A stretch of 64,000 nt of DNA, taken from Brachybacterium aquaticum. GTDB taxonomy: Bacteria; Actinomycetota; Actinomycetes; Actinomycetales; Dermabacteraceae. The notes below the pieces were generated by a model. It was not told where the DNA came from, made no database searches, and was given only the letters and a program-made list of their open reading frames with translations. Positions 9,093 to 20,658 of the stretch are shown here, one piece after another. The stretch is taken from contig NZ_JACHLZ010000001.1 of the NCBI RefSeq assembly GCF_014204755.1, positions 1,674,001-1,738,000 of the forward strand, in the 5' to 3' direction. Both the position numbers and the translations under genes were made by a program. Each line of letters opens with the position of its first letter. Positions within the stretch are counted from its first letter, which is position 1.

Positions 9093-11014
9093 CCCCGGCC
9101 CCTCACACCCCGGACTCCCGCACCCCGGACCGCCCCACCTCGCAGATCACCTCGGTGGACCGCTCCCGCTACCGTTTGTGGGCGCCCGCCGCGAGCGCCG
9201 TGACGGTGCGGGTGGACGGCGCGGAGCATCCGATGTCCGCGCAGGGCGGAGGCTGGTTCGAGGCCGAGGGCCTCGAGGCCGTGCCCGGCGCCCGCTATGC
9301 CTTCCGCCTGGAGGGCTCCGAGCTGTGGCTGCCCGATCCCCGCTCCCTGTCCCAGCCGGACGGCGTGCACGGGGAGAGCGAGGTCGCCGACCCGGCCGCG
9401 CTCGTCGCCACGGCGGGCGGTCCGCTCCCCCTCGCGGACGGCGCCGACCTGCGCGGGGCCGTGCTCTACGAGCTGCACGTGGGCACCTTCACCGAGGGCC
9501 CGGACGGCCACGGCGGCACCCTCGACTCCGCGATCGACCACCTCGACGCCCTCGTGGAGCTCGGCGTGGACGCGGTGGAGCTGATGCCGCTGGCCACGTT
9601 CCCGGGCTCCCACGGCTGGGGCTACGACGGTGTGGGCCTGTACGCGGTGCACGACGCCTACGGCGGCCCCGCGGCGCTCGCCCGCTTCGTCCGCGCCGCG
9701 CACGAGCGGGGCCTCGCGGTGCTGCTGGACGTGGTCCACAACCACCTCGGCCCCTCCGGGAACTACCTGGGCATGTTCGGCCCCTACTTCACCGACGAGC
9801 ACGAGACCCCGTGGGGCTCCGCTGTGAACCTCGACCAGGCCGACTCCCGCGAGGTGCGCGACTTCCTGCTCGCCAGCACCCGCCAGTGGCTGGTGGACTT
9901 CGGCCTGGATGGTCTGCGCCTGGACGCCGTGCACGAGCTGCGCGACCACTCGGTGCGGCACTTCCTCGCCGAGCTCGCGGACACGGTCGCGGACTGGGAG
10001 GACGAGACCGGCCGGACCCTCACCCTGATCGCCGAGTCGGACCGCAACCAGCCCACCACCGTCACCCCCACCGCCCGCGGCGGCCTCGGGATGGACATGC
10101 AGTGGGCGGACGACGTCCATCACGGCGTGCACACCTGGATCAGCGGCGAGCACCAGGGCTATTACGAGGACTTCGCGAGCACCGAGGCGCTCGCCACGGT
10201 GCTCGAGCGGATCTTCCTGCACGCGGGCACCTACTCGACCTTCCGCGGCCAGGAGTGGGGCGCGCCGGTGGACCCGGAGTCCCCCGACTACGACGGCCAC
10301 TCCTTCGTCACCTTCCTGCAGGATCACGACCAGGTCGGCAACCGCGCCACCGGCGACCGCGTCCACCACGGCCTCACCGCCGGTCAGCACGCCGCCGCGA
10401 TCGCGCTGATCCTCGGCGGGCCGGGCACCCCGATGCTCTTCCAGGGCGAGGAATGGGCGGCCTCGACCCCGTTCGCGTTCTTCACCGACCACGATGAGGA
10501 GCTCGGACCGCTGGTCAGCGCCGGCCGCGCGGAGGAGTTCGCGGCCATGGGCTGGAGCGACGAGGTCCCGGACCCGCAGGCGGCCTCCACCTTCGAGGCC
10601 TCGATGCTGCGCTGGGCCGAGCGCGACGCGGACGGGCACCGCGAGATCCTGGACTGGTACCGGACGCTGATCGCGCTGCGCCGCGACGAGCCGGAGCTGC
10701 ACAGCGGCGATCTGGCCCGCACGAGCGTCGAGGTGCTCGCCGAGGAGACGGTGCTGCTGCGCCGCGGGGACCTCGCGGTGCTCGCCCATCGCGGCCCGGG
10801 TCCCGTCGCCACCGCGCTCTCGGCCGACGAGGTCCTCGCCTCCTTCGGCCCGCTCGAGGTCGCTCCTGGCGCCGAGGCGCGCGCGTCGGCCGAGGGCGCG
10901 GCTCCGCAGGGCGGCACGGCTCCGAGGAGCGGCGCAGTTCAGCAGGGCGGCGCGCTGCGCCTCACCGGTGCCGGCGCCGCAGTGCTGCGCGGCGCGCGGG
11001 TCGAGAAGGGCTGA
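9089..11014 (+). CDS. treZ: Malto-oligosyltrehalose trehalohydrolase
   Basis: This 641-residue GH13 enzyme cleaves trehalose from the oligosaccharide end made by TreY. It has an N-terminal CBM48/E-set segment (YRLWAPAASAVTVRVDG), then LYELHVGTFT, DVVHNHLGPSGNY, GLRLDAVHEL with the nucleophile Asp near 278, LIAESDRN with the acid/base Glu, and QDHDQVGNR. The last 40 residues are a low-complexity Gly/Ala/Gln stretch. The ATG overlaps the treY stop. The gene ends 1 nt from the convergent zapE stop, with no obvious terminator between them. Confidence 0.96.
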   Translation: MTPAPHTPDSRTPDRPTSQITSVDRSRYRLWAPAASAVTVRVDGAEHPMSAQGGGWFEAEGLEAVPGARYAFRLEGSELWLPDPRSLSQPDGVHGESEVADPAALVATAGGPLPLADGADLRGAVLYELHVGTFTEGPDGHGGTLDSAIDHLDALVELGVDAVELMPLATFPGSHGWGYDGVGLYAVHDAYGGPAALARFVRAAHERGLAVLLDVVHNHLGPSGNYLGMFGPYFTDEHETPWGSAVNLDQADSREVRDFLLASTRQWLVDFGLDGLRLDAVHELRDHSVRHFLAELADTVADWEDETGRTLTLIAESDRNQPTTVTPTARGGLGMDMQWADDVHHGVHTWISGEHQGYYEDFASTEALATVLERIFLHAGTYSTFRGQEWGAPVDPESPDYDGHSFVTFLQDHDQVGNRATGDRVHHGLTAGQHAAAIALILGGPGTPMLFQGEEWAASTPFAFFTDHDEELGPLVSAGRAEEFAAMGWSDEVPDPQAASTFEASMLRWAERDADGHREILDWYRTLIALRRDEPELHSGDLARTSVEVLAEETVLLRRGDLAVLAHRGPGPVATALSADEVLASFGPLEVAPGAEARASAEGAAPQGGTAPRSGAVQQGGALRLTGAGAAVLRGARVEKG

Positions 11015-11015
11015 G

Positions 11016-12062
11016 TCAGCCGGCGAGCGCCCGGCCGTCGTTGGCGAGCGAGGCCAGGCGCGAGAGCGCCCGGAAGTACTTCTTGCGGTAGCCGCTGCGC
11101 AGCAGCTCCGCGGAGAACAGATCCTCGAGCACGCCCTCCTGCGCGGCGTCCCCATCCGCGGCGAGGGAGACGAGCATCGGCACCTCGCGGTCGTAGAGCC
11201 GGTCCACGAGGACCACGAAGCGCAGCGCGTCGTGGTGGTGGGTCAGGCCGTGCATGCCGGTGACGTGCGCGGCGGCGACGTCGTCGATGAGCGCCCCGTA
11301 CCGCGAGGGGTGGACCTTCGTGAGGTGGGCGAGCAGCGCGTCGAAGGCGTCGAGGGTCGCGCCGGGCTGCCCGGCGGCATGCTCCTCGACGACCGGGGCG
11401 GGCAGGGTGCGGATCTCGGTGACCCCGTCGCGGCGGCGATAGTCCTCGCCGTCGATGCGCAGCACCTCGAACCGCTCGGCCATCGCCTGGATCTCGCGCA
11501 GGAAGTCCTGGGCGGCGAAGCGGCCCTCCCCGAGGGCGTCCGGCAGGGTGTTGGAGGTGGCGACGATGGCGACGCCGCGGTCGGACAGCTCCCGGATCAG
11601 CCGGGTCATCAGCAGCGTGTCGCCGGGGTCGTCGAGCTCGAACTCGTCGATGCACACCAGCTGCGAGGTCCCCAGCAGGTCCACCGCCTTCTGGAAGCCG
11701 AGCGCGCCCACGAGGTCCGTGTACTCCACGAAGGTGCCGTACACCTTCTCCCCGGTCACGGCGTGGAACAGCGAGGTGAGCAGGTGGGTCTTGCCGACCC
11801 CGAAGCCGCCGTCGAGGTAGATGCCGCGCGCGGCCTCGGTGCGCTTGCCGCGCAGGCGGGAGAGGAACCCGCCGCCGCGTGGGCGACCGATCTCCGCGGC
11901 AAAGGCGGTGACGCGCTGCTTGGCCTCCTCCTGGGAGGGATGCGCGGGGTCGGGGACGTAGTTCTCCAGCCGTGCCTCCGCGAATCGCGGCGGCGGCACC
12001 AGGTCCGCGAGCAGCCGCTCGAGGGTCGGTTCGGGGCGGCGGTCGCAGAGGGAGTAGGTCAC
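11016..12062 (-). CDS. zapE: ZapE/AFG1-type AAA+ ATPase
   Basis: This 348-residue protein has Walker A GGFGVGKT near 85-92 and Walker B LVCIDEFELDD, followed by the sensor-like ATSNTLPD. The family is the bacterial homologue of mitochondrial AFG1. In Escherichia coli ZapE acts on the FtsZ ring, and the role in Actinobacteria is less clear. I choose the GTG because TACACT lies exactly 7 nt upstream, so translation would start at the transcript 5' end. The reading frame continues upstream without a ribosome binding site. The divergent RibD-like gene is a partner also found beside this gene in mycobacteria (Rv2670c-Rv2671). Confidence 0.9.
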   Translation of the reverse strand: MTYSLCDRRPEPTLERLLADLVPPPRFAEARLENYVPDPAHPSQEEAKQRVTAFAAEIGRPRGGGFLSRLRGKRTEAARGIYLDGGFGVGKTHLLTSLFHAVTGEKVYGTFVEYTDLVGALGFQKAVDLLGTSQLVCIDEFELDDPGDTLLMTRLIRELSDRGVAIVATSNTLPDALGEGRFAAQDFLREIQAMAERFEVLRIDGEDYRRRDGVTEIRTLPAPVVEEHAAGQPGATLDAFDALLAHLTKVHPSRYGALIDDVAAAHVTGMHGLTHHHDALRFVVLVDRLYDREVPMLVSLAADGDAAQEGVLEDLFSAELLRSGYRKKYFRALSRLASLANDGRALAG

Positions 12063-12243
12063 GCCGGTCAGTGTAGGGGGCACGGTGCCGGGCGCGCCTG
12101 ACGGGTGCGGGATCGGGCGGTGCGCGATGATCGAGGACACGCGGGCGGCGGTCGTCGCCCCACAGCCCCGCGCTCGCCCCGCGGTCCCGCGCTCGTCACC
12201 CTGCCCTCGCCCCCGTCGGCCCCGCACCCTCCCGGAGGTCCCC

Positions 12244-13017
12244 GTGCATCTGCTCCTGCGCGACGGCGCGCCCCTGCCCGCGCCGCTGACCGTGCCGCGG
12301 GACGACGACGGCGCGCGCCTGCTCGCCGCGCTCTACGCCTACCCGCCCCTGCCCGCGGACGAAGGGCCGACCGACGGGTCCGGCGCCGTCCATGTGCGCG
12401 CGATGATGACCACCACGATCGACGGGGCGATCGCGGGGGCCGACGGCACCTCCGGCTCCCTCCACGACCCCGACGACTCCTTCGCCTTCCAGGTGCTGCG
12501 GGCCCTGACCGACGTGGTCCTCGTCGGCGCCGAGACGGTGAGGCGCGAGGATTACCGTCGGCCCCTCGGCCGGGAGAGCCTGCTCTGCCCCTCCCTCCGC
12601 CCGGGCGGAGCGGACCGGCCGGCGCTCGCGATCTGGTCCCGCAGCGGCGACCTTCCGGGCTCCATCGAGGCCGAGCAGCCGACCTTCCTGATCACCGCGT
12701 CCGACGGGGCGCGCGAGGCCGCGGCCCGCTCCGGGCTGCCGCGGGATCAGGTGATCGTCGCCGACACCGCGGCCGAGGCGGTGCAGGCCCTCGCCGCGCG
12801 GGGGATGCGCGGGATCCAGGCCGAGGGCGGGCCGAGCGCCCTCGGGCGCCTCGCCGCCGAGGGGGTGCTGGACGAGCTGTGCTTCACCACCGCCCATCGC
12901 ACCGTCGGCGGGCTGTCCCCGCGGGTGCTCGCCGGGGCCGCGCACGAGACGGCCTGGCGCCTGGACTCGCTGCTGCTCGGTGAGGCGGCGACGCTCTCGC
13001 GCTACCTGCGCGGCTGA
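12244..13017 (+). CDS. RibD C-terminal-domain reductase (pyrimidine/dihydrofolate-reductase-like)
   Basis: This 257-residue protein consists of a single RibD_C/DHFR-like fold. VRAMMTTTIDGAIAG near 55-70 matches the substrate-binding start of the family, TDVVLVGAETVRREDYR the nucleotide-binding loop, and IQAEGGPSALGRLAAEG the C-terminal glycine motif. It lacks the deaminase half of bifunctional RibD. The mycobacterial neighbour Rv2671 in the same position reduces folates, so either a riboflavin-pathway or a dihydrofolate reductase activity is possible. The GTG is chosen for GGAGG 5 nt upstream; an ATG 159 nt earlier has none. Confidence 0.85.
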   Translation: MHLLLRDGAPLPAPLTVPRDDDGARLLAALYAYPPLPADEGPTDGSGAVHVRAMMTTTIDGAIAGADGTSGSLHDPDDSFAFQVLRALTDVVLVGAETVRREDYRRPLGRESLLCPSLRPGGADRPALAIWSRSGDLPGSIEAEQPTFLITASDGAREAAARSGLPRDQVIVADTAAEAVQALAARGMRGIQAEGGPSALGRLAAEGVLDELCFTTAHRTVGGLSPRVLAGAAHETAWRLDSLLLGEAATLSRYLRG

Positions 13018-13062
13018 GACGGCGACGGATCTCTCAGCGCGCTCGTCACTGCCGCGTGCTCG

Positions 13063-14418
13063 TCAGAGCCGCAGCCCGATCGACCCCTCGAGCGGGGCCG
13101 CGCCGGGATCGCGCACCGGCACCTCGATCGAGGCGGGGTCCACGTCCAGGTCCAGCGCGTCCACGAGGTAGTCGACCAGCAGGCGCTCGTAGCGGGCCGG
13201 GTCGCGGTTCCACTCCCGGGTGTGGGAGGCGCCCTCGAAGGGCTGGAACTCGATGAGGTCCGGGCGCAGTCCCGCGAGGTGGCGGGACGGGGCGGGCGGC
13301 ACGGTCGCGTCGTCCATGGCGTGGAAGAGCAGGGTGCGGTGGCGCAGGTGCTCGCCGTAGTACGCGGGCGTCATCTCGTCCAGCGCGAGCGGCTCGTGCA
13401 GCCGCACCGTTCGGGCACCGAACTGCGAGGTCATCATCCACAGCGCGAGGCGGCGCATGGGCGGCGGGGCCTTCAGCGCGGTGGCGTGGTAGATGAGGAT
13501 GTCCTGCCAGTCCACGGCCGGGGAGTCCAGCACGAGCGCCGCGATCTTGTCGCGGTGAGCGGAGCGCACGGAGGTGCGCAGCACGATCCCGCCGCCCATG
13601 GACCAGCCCACCAGCAGCAGGCGCTTCGCGCCGTGGGCGAGCGCGTACTCGATCGCCGCCTCGGCGTCCTCCCACTCCTCGGCGCCGAGATGGTGCATGC
13701 GGTCCGCGGAGGCGGGGGCGCCGGAGTCGTTGCGGTAGGTGATCGCGAGGCTGGTGAGCCCGAGGCGGTGCAGCAACGGGATCACCCGCAGCGCCTCGCC
13801 GCGGGCGGAGCCGTGCCCGTGCACGAGGATCGCCCAGGTGTCCGCCTCGCCCGGCAGCGAACCGGCGGCGGTGTCGGGGCGCACGAGCCAGGCGGGCATC
13901 TGTCCCACCGGCGAATCGACCTGCACCTCCTCGGTGGCGAGGCCGTGGGCGGTCTGCGGGGTGCCGGCCCAGTAGAATCCGTTGGACGCGGCGCGCGCCA
14001 CCTCCAGCGGCTCGGCGGTGTCCTGCGCCAGCAGCGGACGGGACACGGTGGTGGGGGTGGGGGTGCCGTCGACGGGGCCGAGGCGCACGTGCACGGTCCC
14101 GCCCGACTGACGGAGGGCCAGCAGCCCGTCGCGGCGGGTGGTCGCGTTGGCGTCGAGGTGGACCCGGTCGGGGTGCACGGCCCGCAGGGTCACGTCCGGT
14201 CGGCCGCGCAAGGACTCCCGCGGTACCAGCGGCAGGCGCGCCATGACCCGGGCGCCCGCGGTGAGCAGACCTCCGCTGAGCGCGAACATGGTGGCCGCTC
14301 CCGCCACACCGTACCCCGCCACCTGGATCCATCGCGCCTGGTCAGGGCGCTGCGGCCAGAACACGGAGGCCCGCTTCGAGGGGGTGCTGGCAGGGGCGGG
14401 GGACACAGGGCGCGTCAT
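13063..14418 (-). CDS. Membrane-anchored alpha/beta hydrolase
   Basis: This 451-residue protein has one predicted membrane segment at about 33-60, then a serine-hydrolase fold. The nucleophile motif is GWSMG (Ser273), the acid is probably Asp369/370 in MDDATVPP, and the base His399 in GASHTREW. LVHGHGSARGEALR near 199 forms the oxyanion region. The substrate is unknown; related proteins are labelled peptidases or esterases. The ATG at 14418 is preceded by TACGAT at leaderless spacing; another ATG three codons upstream is possible. It is divergent from msrB. Confidence 0.85.
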   Translation of the reverse strand: MTRPVSPAPASTPSKRASVFWPQRPDQARWIQVAGYGVAGAATMFALSGGLLTAGARVMARLPLVPRESLRGRPDVTLRAVHPDRVHLDANATTRRDGLLALRQSGGTVHVRLGPVDGTPTPTTVSRPLLAQDTAEPLEVARAASNGFYWAGTPQTAHGLATEEVQVDSPVGQMPAWLVRPDTAAGSLPGEADTWAILVHGHGSARGEALRVIPLLHRLGLTSLAITYRNDSGAPASADRMHHLGAEEWEDAEAAIEYALAHGAKRLLLVGWSMGGGIVLRTSVRSAHRDKIAALVLDSPAVDWQDILIYHATALKAPPPMRRLALWMMTSQFGARTVRLHEPLALDEMTPAYYGEHLRHRTLLFHAMDDATVPPAPSRHLAGLRPDLIEFQPFEGASHTREWNRDPARYERLLVDYLVDALDLDVDPASIEVPVRDPGAAPLEGSIGLRL

Positions 14419-14571
14419 ACCACGCATCGTATCGGCGCACTAGCATCGACCCTGAGAACACCGAGCGCGGCCCCGCCTGCACCACCGTCCAGGAGGGACA
14501 CCGCCCGACGGGATCCCCGTCGGCCCGGCCGCGCCGCCCCGCGGTGGCACCCACCGCAGATCGGAGGCCCT

Positions 14572-15012
14572 ATGTCCACCGAGCCCATCGGCTCCCGCCC
14601 CTACCCCGTCGCGATCAGCGAGGAGGAGTGGCAGCAGCGCCTGTCGCCCTTCGAGTACCAGGTCCTGCGCCAGGGCGGCACCGAGCGCCCCGGCACCGGC
14701 GAGTACGAGGAGGTGCGGCCGGCCGGCACCTATGCGTGCAAGGCGTGCGGCGCCGAGCTGTTCACCGCCGAGACCCAGTTCGACGCGCACTGCGGCTGGC
14801 CGGCGTTCTACGCCCCGAGCGACTCCGACGCGGTCGAGCTGCTGGAGGACACGTCCCTCGGCATGCGCCGGATCGAGGTGCGCTGCGCGAACTGCGGCTC
14901 CCACCTCGGCCACGTCTTCGAGGGCGAGGGCTTCCCCACCCCCACCGACCAGCGCTACTGCATCAACTCCGTCAGCCTCGTCCACAGCGACGACGCGCCC
15001 GCCGCGAGCTGA
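14572..15012 (+). CDS. msrB: Peptide-methionine (R)-S-oxide reductase
   Basis: This 146-residue MsrB restores methionine from R-sulfoxide in oxidised proteins, using thioredoxin. Two zinc-binding pairs, Cys56/Cys59 (CKAC) and Cys105/Cys108 (CANC), and the catalytic Cys130 in RYCINSVSL are present. Cys74 in HCGWPAFY could be the resolving residue. The ATG has GGAGG 5-6 nt upstream. Open frame continues far upstream but that part is antisense to the hydrolase gene and has no homology. The neighbourhood matches mycobacterial Rv2674. Confidence 0.96.
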   Translation: MSTEPIGSRPYPVAISEEEWQQRLSPFEYQVLRQGGTERPGTGEYEEVRPAGTYACKACGAELFTAETQFDAHCGWPAFYAPSDSDAVELLEDTSLGMRRIEVRCANCGSHLGHVFEGEGFPTPTDQRYCINSVSLVHSDDAPAAS

Positions 15013-15115
15013 TCGGCGAGGGGCGGCCGGCGGGGCGCTCCCCCGTCGGCCCGCCCCGTCCGGGGCCCGGCGCGCCTGCCCGGCCGGGCTGAGCCCCGGC
15101 GATACCCTCCCAAGG

Positions 15116-15745
15116 GTGTCCGTCCATCGAATCCGCACCGGCGACGACACCTTCCGTGCCGCCATCGACGCCATGACCAGCGCCCGCCAGCGCCCCGAGT
15201 TCGCCTGGCGCACCATCCCCGCCCCGTCGCGGATGGCGCCCTCGACCTGGGCGTGCACCGGCGAGATCCTGGTCCACGACGAGGAGCTCGCCTCAGGGCG
15301 CCTCGTGATCCTCCACGACCCCGAGGGGCAGGAGTCCTGGGACGGCACCTCCCGCATGGTCGCTCTCGTGCAGGCGCAGCTCGAGCCCGAGTTCGCGATC
15401 GAGTCGATGCTCGGGGACGTCGCCTGGTCGTGGGTGACCGAGTCGCTCGAGCTGCACGGCGCCGACTCCCGCGAGCTCGGATGCACCGCCACCCGCGTCG
15501 TCTCCCAGTCCTACGGCGCCCTCGCCTCCCGTCCCTCCACCGTGGACGTGGAGATGCGGGTGTCCTGGACCCCGGAGCCCGAGGAGGACGGCGGCCTCGA
15601 CCTCGCCCCGCACTTCGCCGCCTGGACCGCGATGCTCGCCGCGGCCGGCGGCCTTCCGCCCGCACCGCCGCGCATCGCACCGATCGCCCCCACGCACCAC
15701 GCCCGCGCCCCGCACGCCGGGCAGGACGACGAGGGCCTGCGGTGA
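15116..15745 (+). CDS. DUF3000 family protein
   Basis: This 209-residue actinobacterial protein has no known function. I recognise DUF3000 by the Trp-rich central part (PSTWACTGEILVHD, VAWSWVTESLELHGA) and by its constant position in front of an RNase D-like gene (Rv2680-Rv2681 in M. tuberculosis). No signal peptide or membrane segment is seen. The GTG start follows TACCCT by 7 nt and lacks a ribosome binding site, suggesting a leaderless mRNA. Its stop overlaps the next start as GTGA. Confidence 0.88.
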   Translation: MSVHRIRTGDDTFRAAIDAMTSARQRPEFAWRTIPAPSRMAPSTWACTGEILVHDEELASGRLVILHDPEGQESWDGTSRMVALVQAQLEPEFAIESMLGDVAWSWVTESLELHGADSRELGCTATRVVSQSYGALASRPSTVDVEMRVSWTPEPEEDGGLDLAPHFAAWTAMLAAAGGLPPAPPRIAPIAPTHHARAPHAGQDDEGLR

Positions 15746-16983
15746 GCACCGGCGCACAGCACACCCAGCAGGAGACCATGCCGGACGACACCGCACCCCA
15801 GCTGCAGGACCTCACCGCCCCCGAGGACGGCCTGCCCCCGGTCATCGACCGGATCCAGCCGCTGCTGGAGTGGGCGGAGGCCGCGGCGTCCGCCCCCGAG
15901 GAGCCGGTCGCGGTCGACGCCGAGCGCGCGTCCAGCTACCGCTACAGCTCCCGCGCGTACCTGATCCAGCTGCGCACCGACACCGCGGGCACCGCCCTCG
16001 TGGACCCGCTGGCCTTCACCATGCCCGGGACCGTGAAGACCCTGCTCGGGGAGCGGGAGTGGGTGCTTCACGCCGCCGGCCAGGACCTGCCGAGCCTCGC
16101 GGAGCTCGGTCTGCGCCCCGGTGCCCTGTTCGACACCGAGCTCGCCGCACGCCTGCTGGGCATGGAGCGGGTGGGCCTCGGCGCGGTCGTCGAGGACACG
16201 CTCGGACTGCGCCTGGCCAAGGAGCACTCTGCCGCGGACTGGTCGCGCCGCCCCCTGCCCGAGAGCTGGCTGGTCTACGCGGCGCTGGACGTCGAGGTGC
16301 TGGTCGAGGTGCGCGACGTGCTCGCCGGCCGTCTGCACGAGGCGGGGAAGGCGGACTGGGCGCGTCAGGAGTTCGAGCACGAGCGCACCCACGAGCCCGG
16401 CCCCGCCCGCTCCTCCAGCTGGCGCGGCCTGCACGGCCTGGGCGCGCTGCGCTCCACCCGGCAGCTCGCCGCGGCGCGGGAGATGTGGACCCGGCGCGAC
16501 GAGCTCGCGAGCGAGGCGGACCTCTCCCCGCACCGCATCATCCGCGACCGCGACCTGGTCAACGCCGCGAAGGAGGCGCCCCGCGGCCGGGACGCCTTCG
16601 ACAAGGCGCTGCCGGTGAAGATGCGCCGCAAGGACCAGTGGTGGCAGGTCGCCCGCACGGGCATCGAGCTGCCCCCCTCGCACCTGCCCGAGCGCAACGA
16701 GCGCTCCTACCCGCCGCCGCACAAGCTGTGGTCCAAGAAGTACCCCGAGGTCGCCGAGCGCTACCAGCTGGTGCGCACGGCCGTGAACGAGCGCGCCGAG
16801 GACCTCGAGATGCCGCAGGAGAACCTGCTCCAGCCCGCGCTGCTGCGGCAGTGGGTGTGGGAGAACGAGCAGGTGCCGGCCGAGTCCGCGGTGCAGGACC
16901 GGCTGGTGGAGCTCGGCGCCCGCCCCTGGCAGGCCGAGCAGTCCGCGCCGGTGATCCACCGGGCGCTCACCGAGCAGGCCTGA
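15742..16983 (+). CDS. rnd: RNase D-like 3'-5' exonuclease with HRDC domain
   Basis: This 413-residue protein has the DEDDy exonuclease residues Asp59 and Glu61 (VDAER), Asp115 (GQDLPSL) and Tyr179/Asp183 (YAALD). A C-terminal HRDC-type region runs roughly over 220-400. RNase D trims 3' ends of tRNA and other structured RNA. The GTG start overlaps the DUF3000 stop, so it is translationally coupled; an internal ATG at codon 13 is an alternative. It ends 21 nt from the convergent NUDIX gene stop. Confidence 0.92.
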   Translation: MSTGAQHTQQETMPDDTAPQLQDLTAPEDGLPPVIDRIQPLLEWAEAAASAPEEPVAVDAERASSYRYSSRAYLIQLRTDTAGTALVDPLAFTMPGTVKTLLGEREWVLHAAGQDLPSLAELGLRPGALFDTELAARLLGMERVGLGAVVEDTLGLRLAKEHSAADWSRRPLPESWLVYAALDVEVLVEVRDVLAGRLHEAGKADWARQEFEHERTHEPGPARSSSWRGLHGLGALRSTRQLAAAREMWTRRDELASEADLSPHRIIRDRDLVNAAKEAPRGRDAFDKALPVKMRRKDQWWQVARTGIELPPSHLPERNERSYPPPHKLWSKKYPEVAERYQLVRTAVNERAEDLEMPQENLLQPALLRQWVWENEQVPAESAVQDRLVELGARPWQAEQSAPVIHRALTEQA

Positions 16984-17004
16984 TCCCCGCTCAGCCCGCG
17001 GCGC

Positions 17005-17670
17005 TCAAACCCGTCCCGGACGTGCCATGAACGGCGCATCGGCCGGGCGCAGCGTCGTCCCCGCTCCCCCGGCGCGCAGCGCGGCGAGGGCCAGCAGACC
17101 CGCGACGGTGGTGCCGTTGGTCAGGCGCCCCTCGAGCACGGCGGTGACCGCCTCGGCGAGCGGCACCCAGCGGCTGACCAGCTCCGCCTCCTCGTGCTCC
17201 CGCTCGAACTCGGTGTCGCTCGCGCGCACGCCCTCGGCGAGGTAGACGCGGATGACCTCGTCGCTGCCGCCCGGGCTCGGGCGCAGGTCCACCAGGGTGG
17301 ACAGGCGCGCGGGCTCGTAGCCGGTCTCCTCGGCGAGCTCCCGGGCGGCGGCGCGGTGCGGCGCCTCCCCGTCCAGGTCCAGCAGACCGGCCGGGATCTC
17401 CCACAGCGCGTGGCCCACGGGATGGCGGTACTGGCGGATCATCAGCACCCGGTCCTCGTCGTCGACCGCGAGGACCGCGACGGCGCCGGTGTGCCAGATG
17501 TACTCGCGGTCGAAGCGCACCCCGGGCGCGAAGTCGATGGTGTCGCGCACCAGGTCCCAGACCATGCCGTCATGGAGGGTCACGCGCGCGGCGACGGGGC
17601 GGAGGTCCGCCTCGTCGCGCAGCGGCAGGGTGCTCTCGTCCGGCGCGGTCCCGTCCTCCGGGGTGCTCAT
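17005..17670 (-). CDS. NUDIX hydrolase, ADP-ribose pyrophosphatase type
   Basis: This 221-residue protein has the NUDIX box at about 95-118 (EAPHRAAARELAEETGY), with the REL-EE metal-binding residues intact, and GGSDEVIRVYLAEG downstream as in ADP-ribose pyrophosphatases. It would hydrolyse ADP-ribose to AMP and ribose 5-phosphate. The ATG begins 4 nt after the pyrG stop, so it ends the long minus-strand gene run. The pairing with pyrG is the same as Rv1699-Rv1700 in mycobacteria. Confidence 0.93.
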   Translation of the reverse strand: MSTPEDGTAPDESTLPLRDEADLRPVAARVTLHDGMVWDLVRDTIDFAPGVRFDREYIWHTGAVAVLAVDDEDRVLMIRQYRHPVGHALWEIPAGLLDLDGEAPHRAAARELAEETGYEPARLSTLVDLRPSPGGSDEVIRVYLAEGVRASDTEFEREHEEAELVSRWVPLAEAVTAVLEGRLTNGTTVAGLLALAALRAGGAGTTLRPADAPFMARPGRV

Positions 17671-17674
17671 CGGC

Positions 17675-20657
<2,983 letters not shown>

Positions 20658-20658
<1 letters not shown>

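Noticed and set aside
13222..14571. Possible N-terminal extension of msrB by about 450 codons
   Set aside because: The frame is open only because it is antisense to the alpha/beta hydrolase. MsrB is complete from the ATG at 14572, with a good ribosome binding site.
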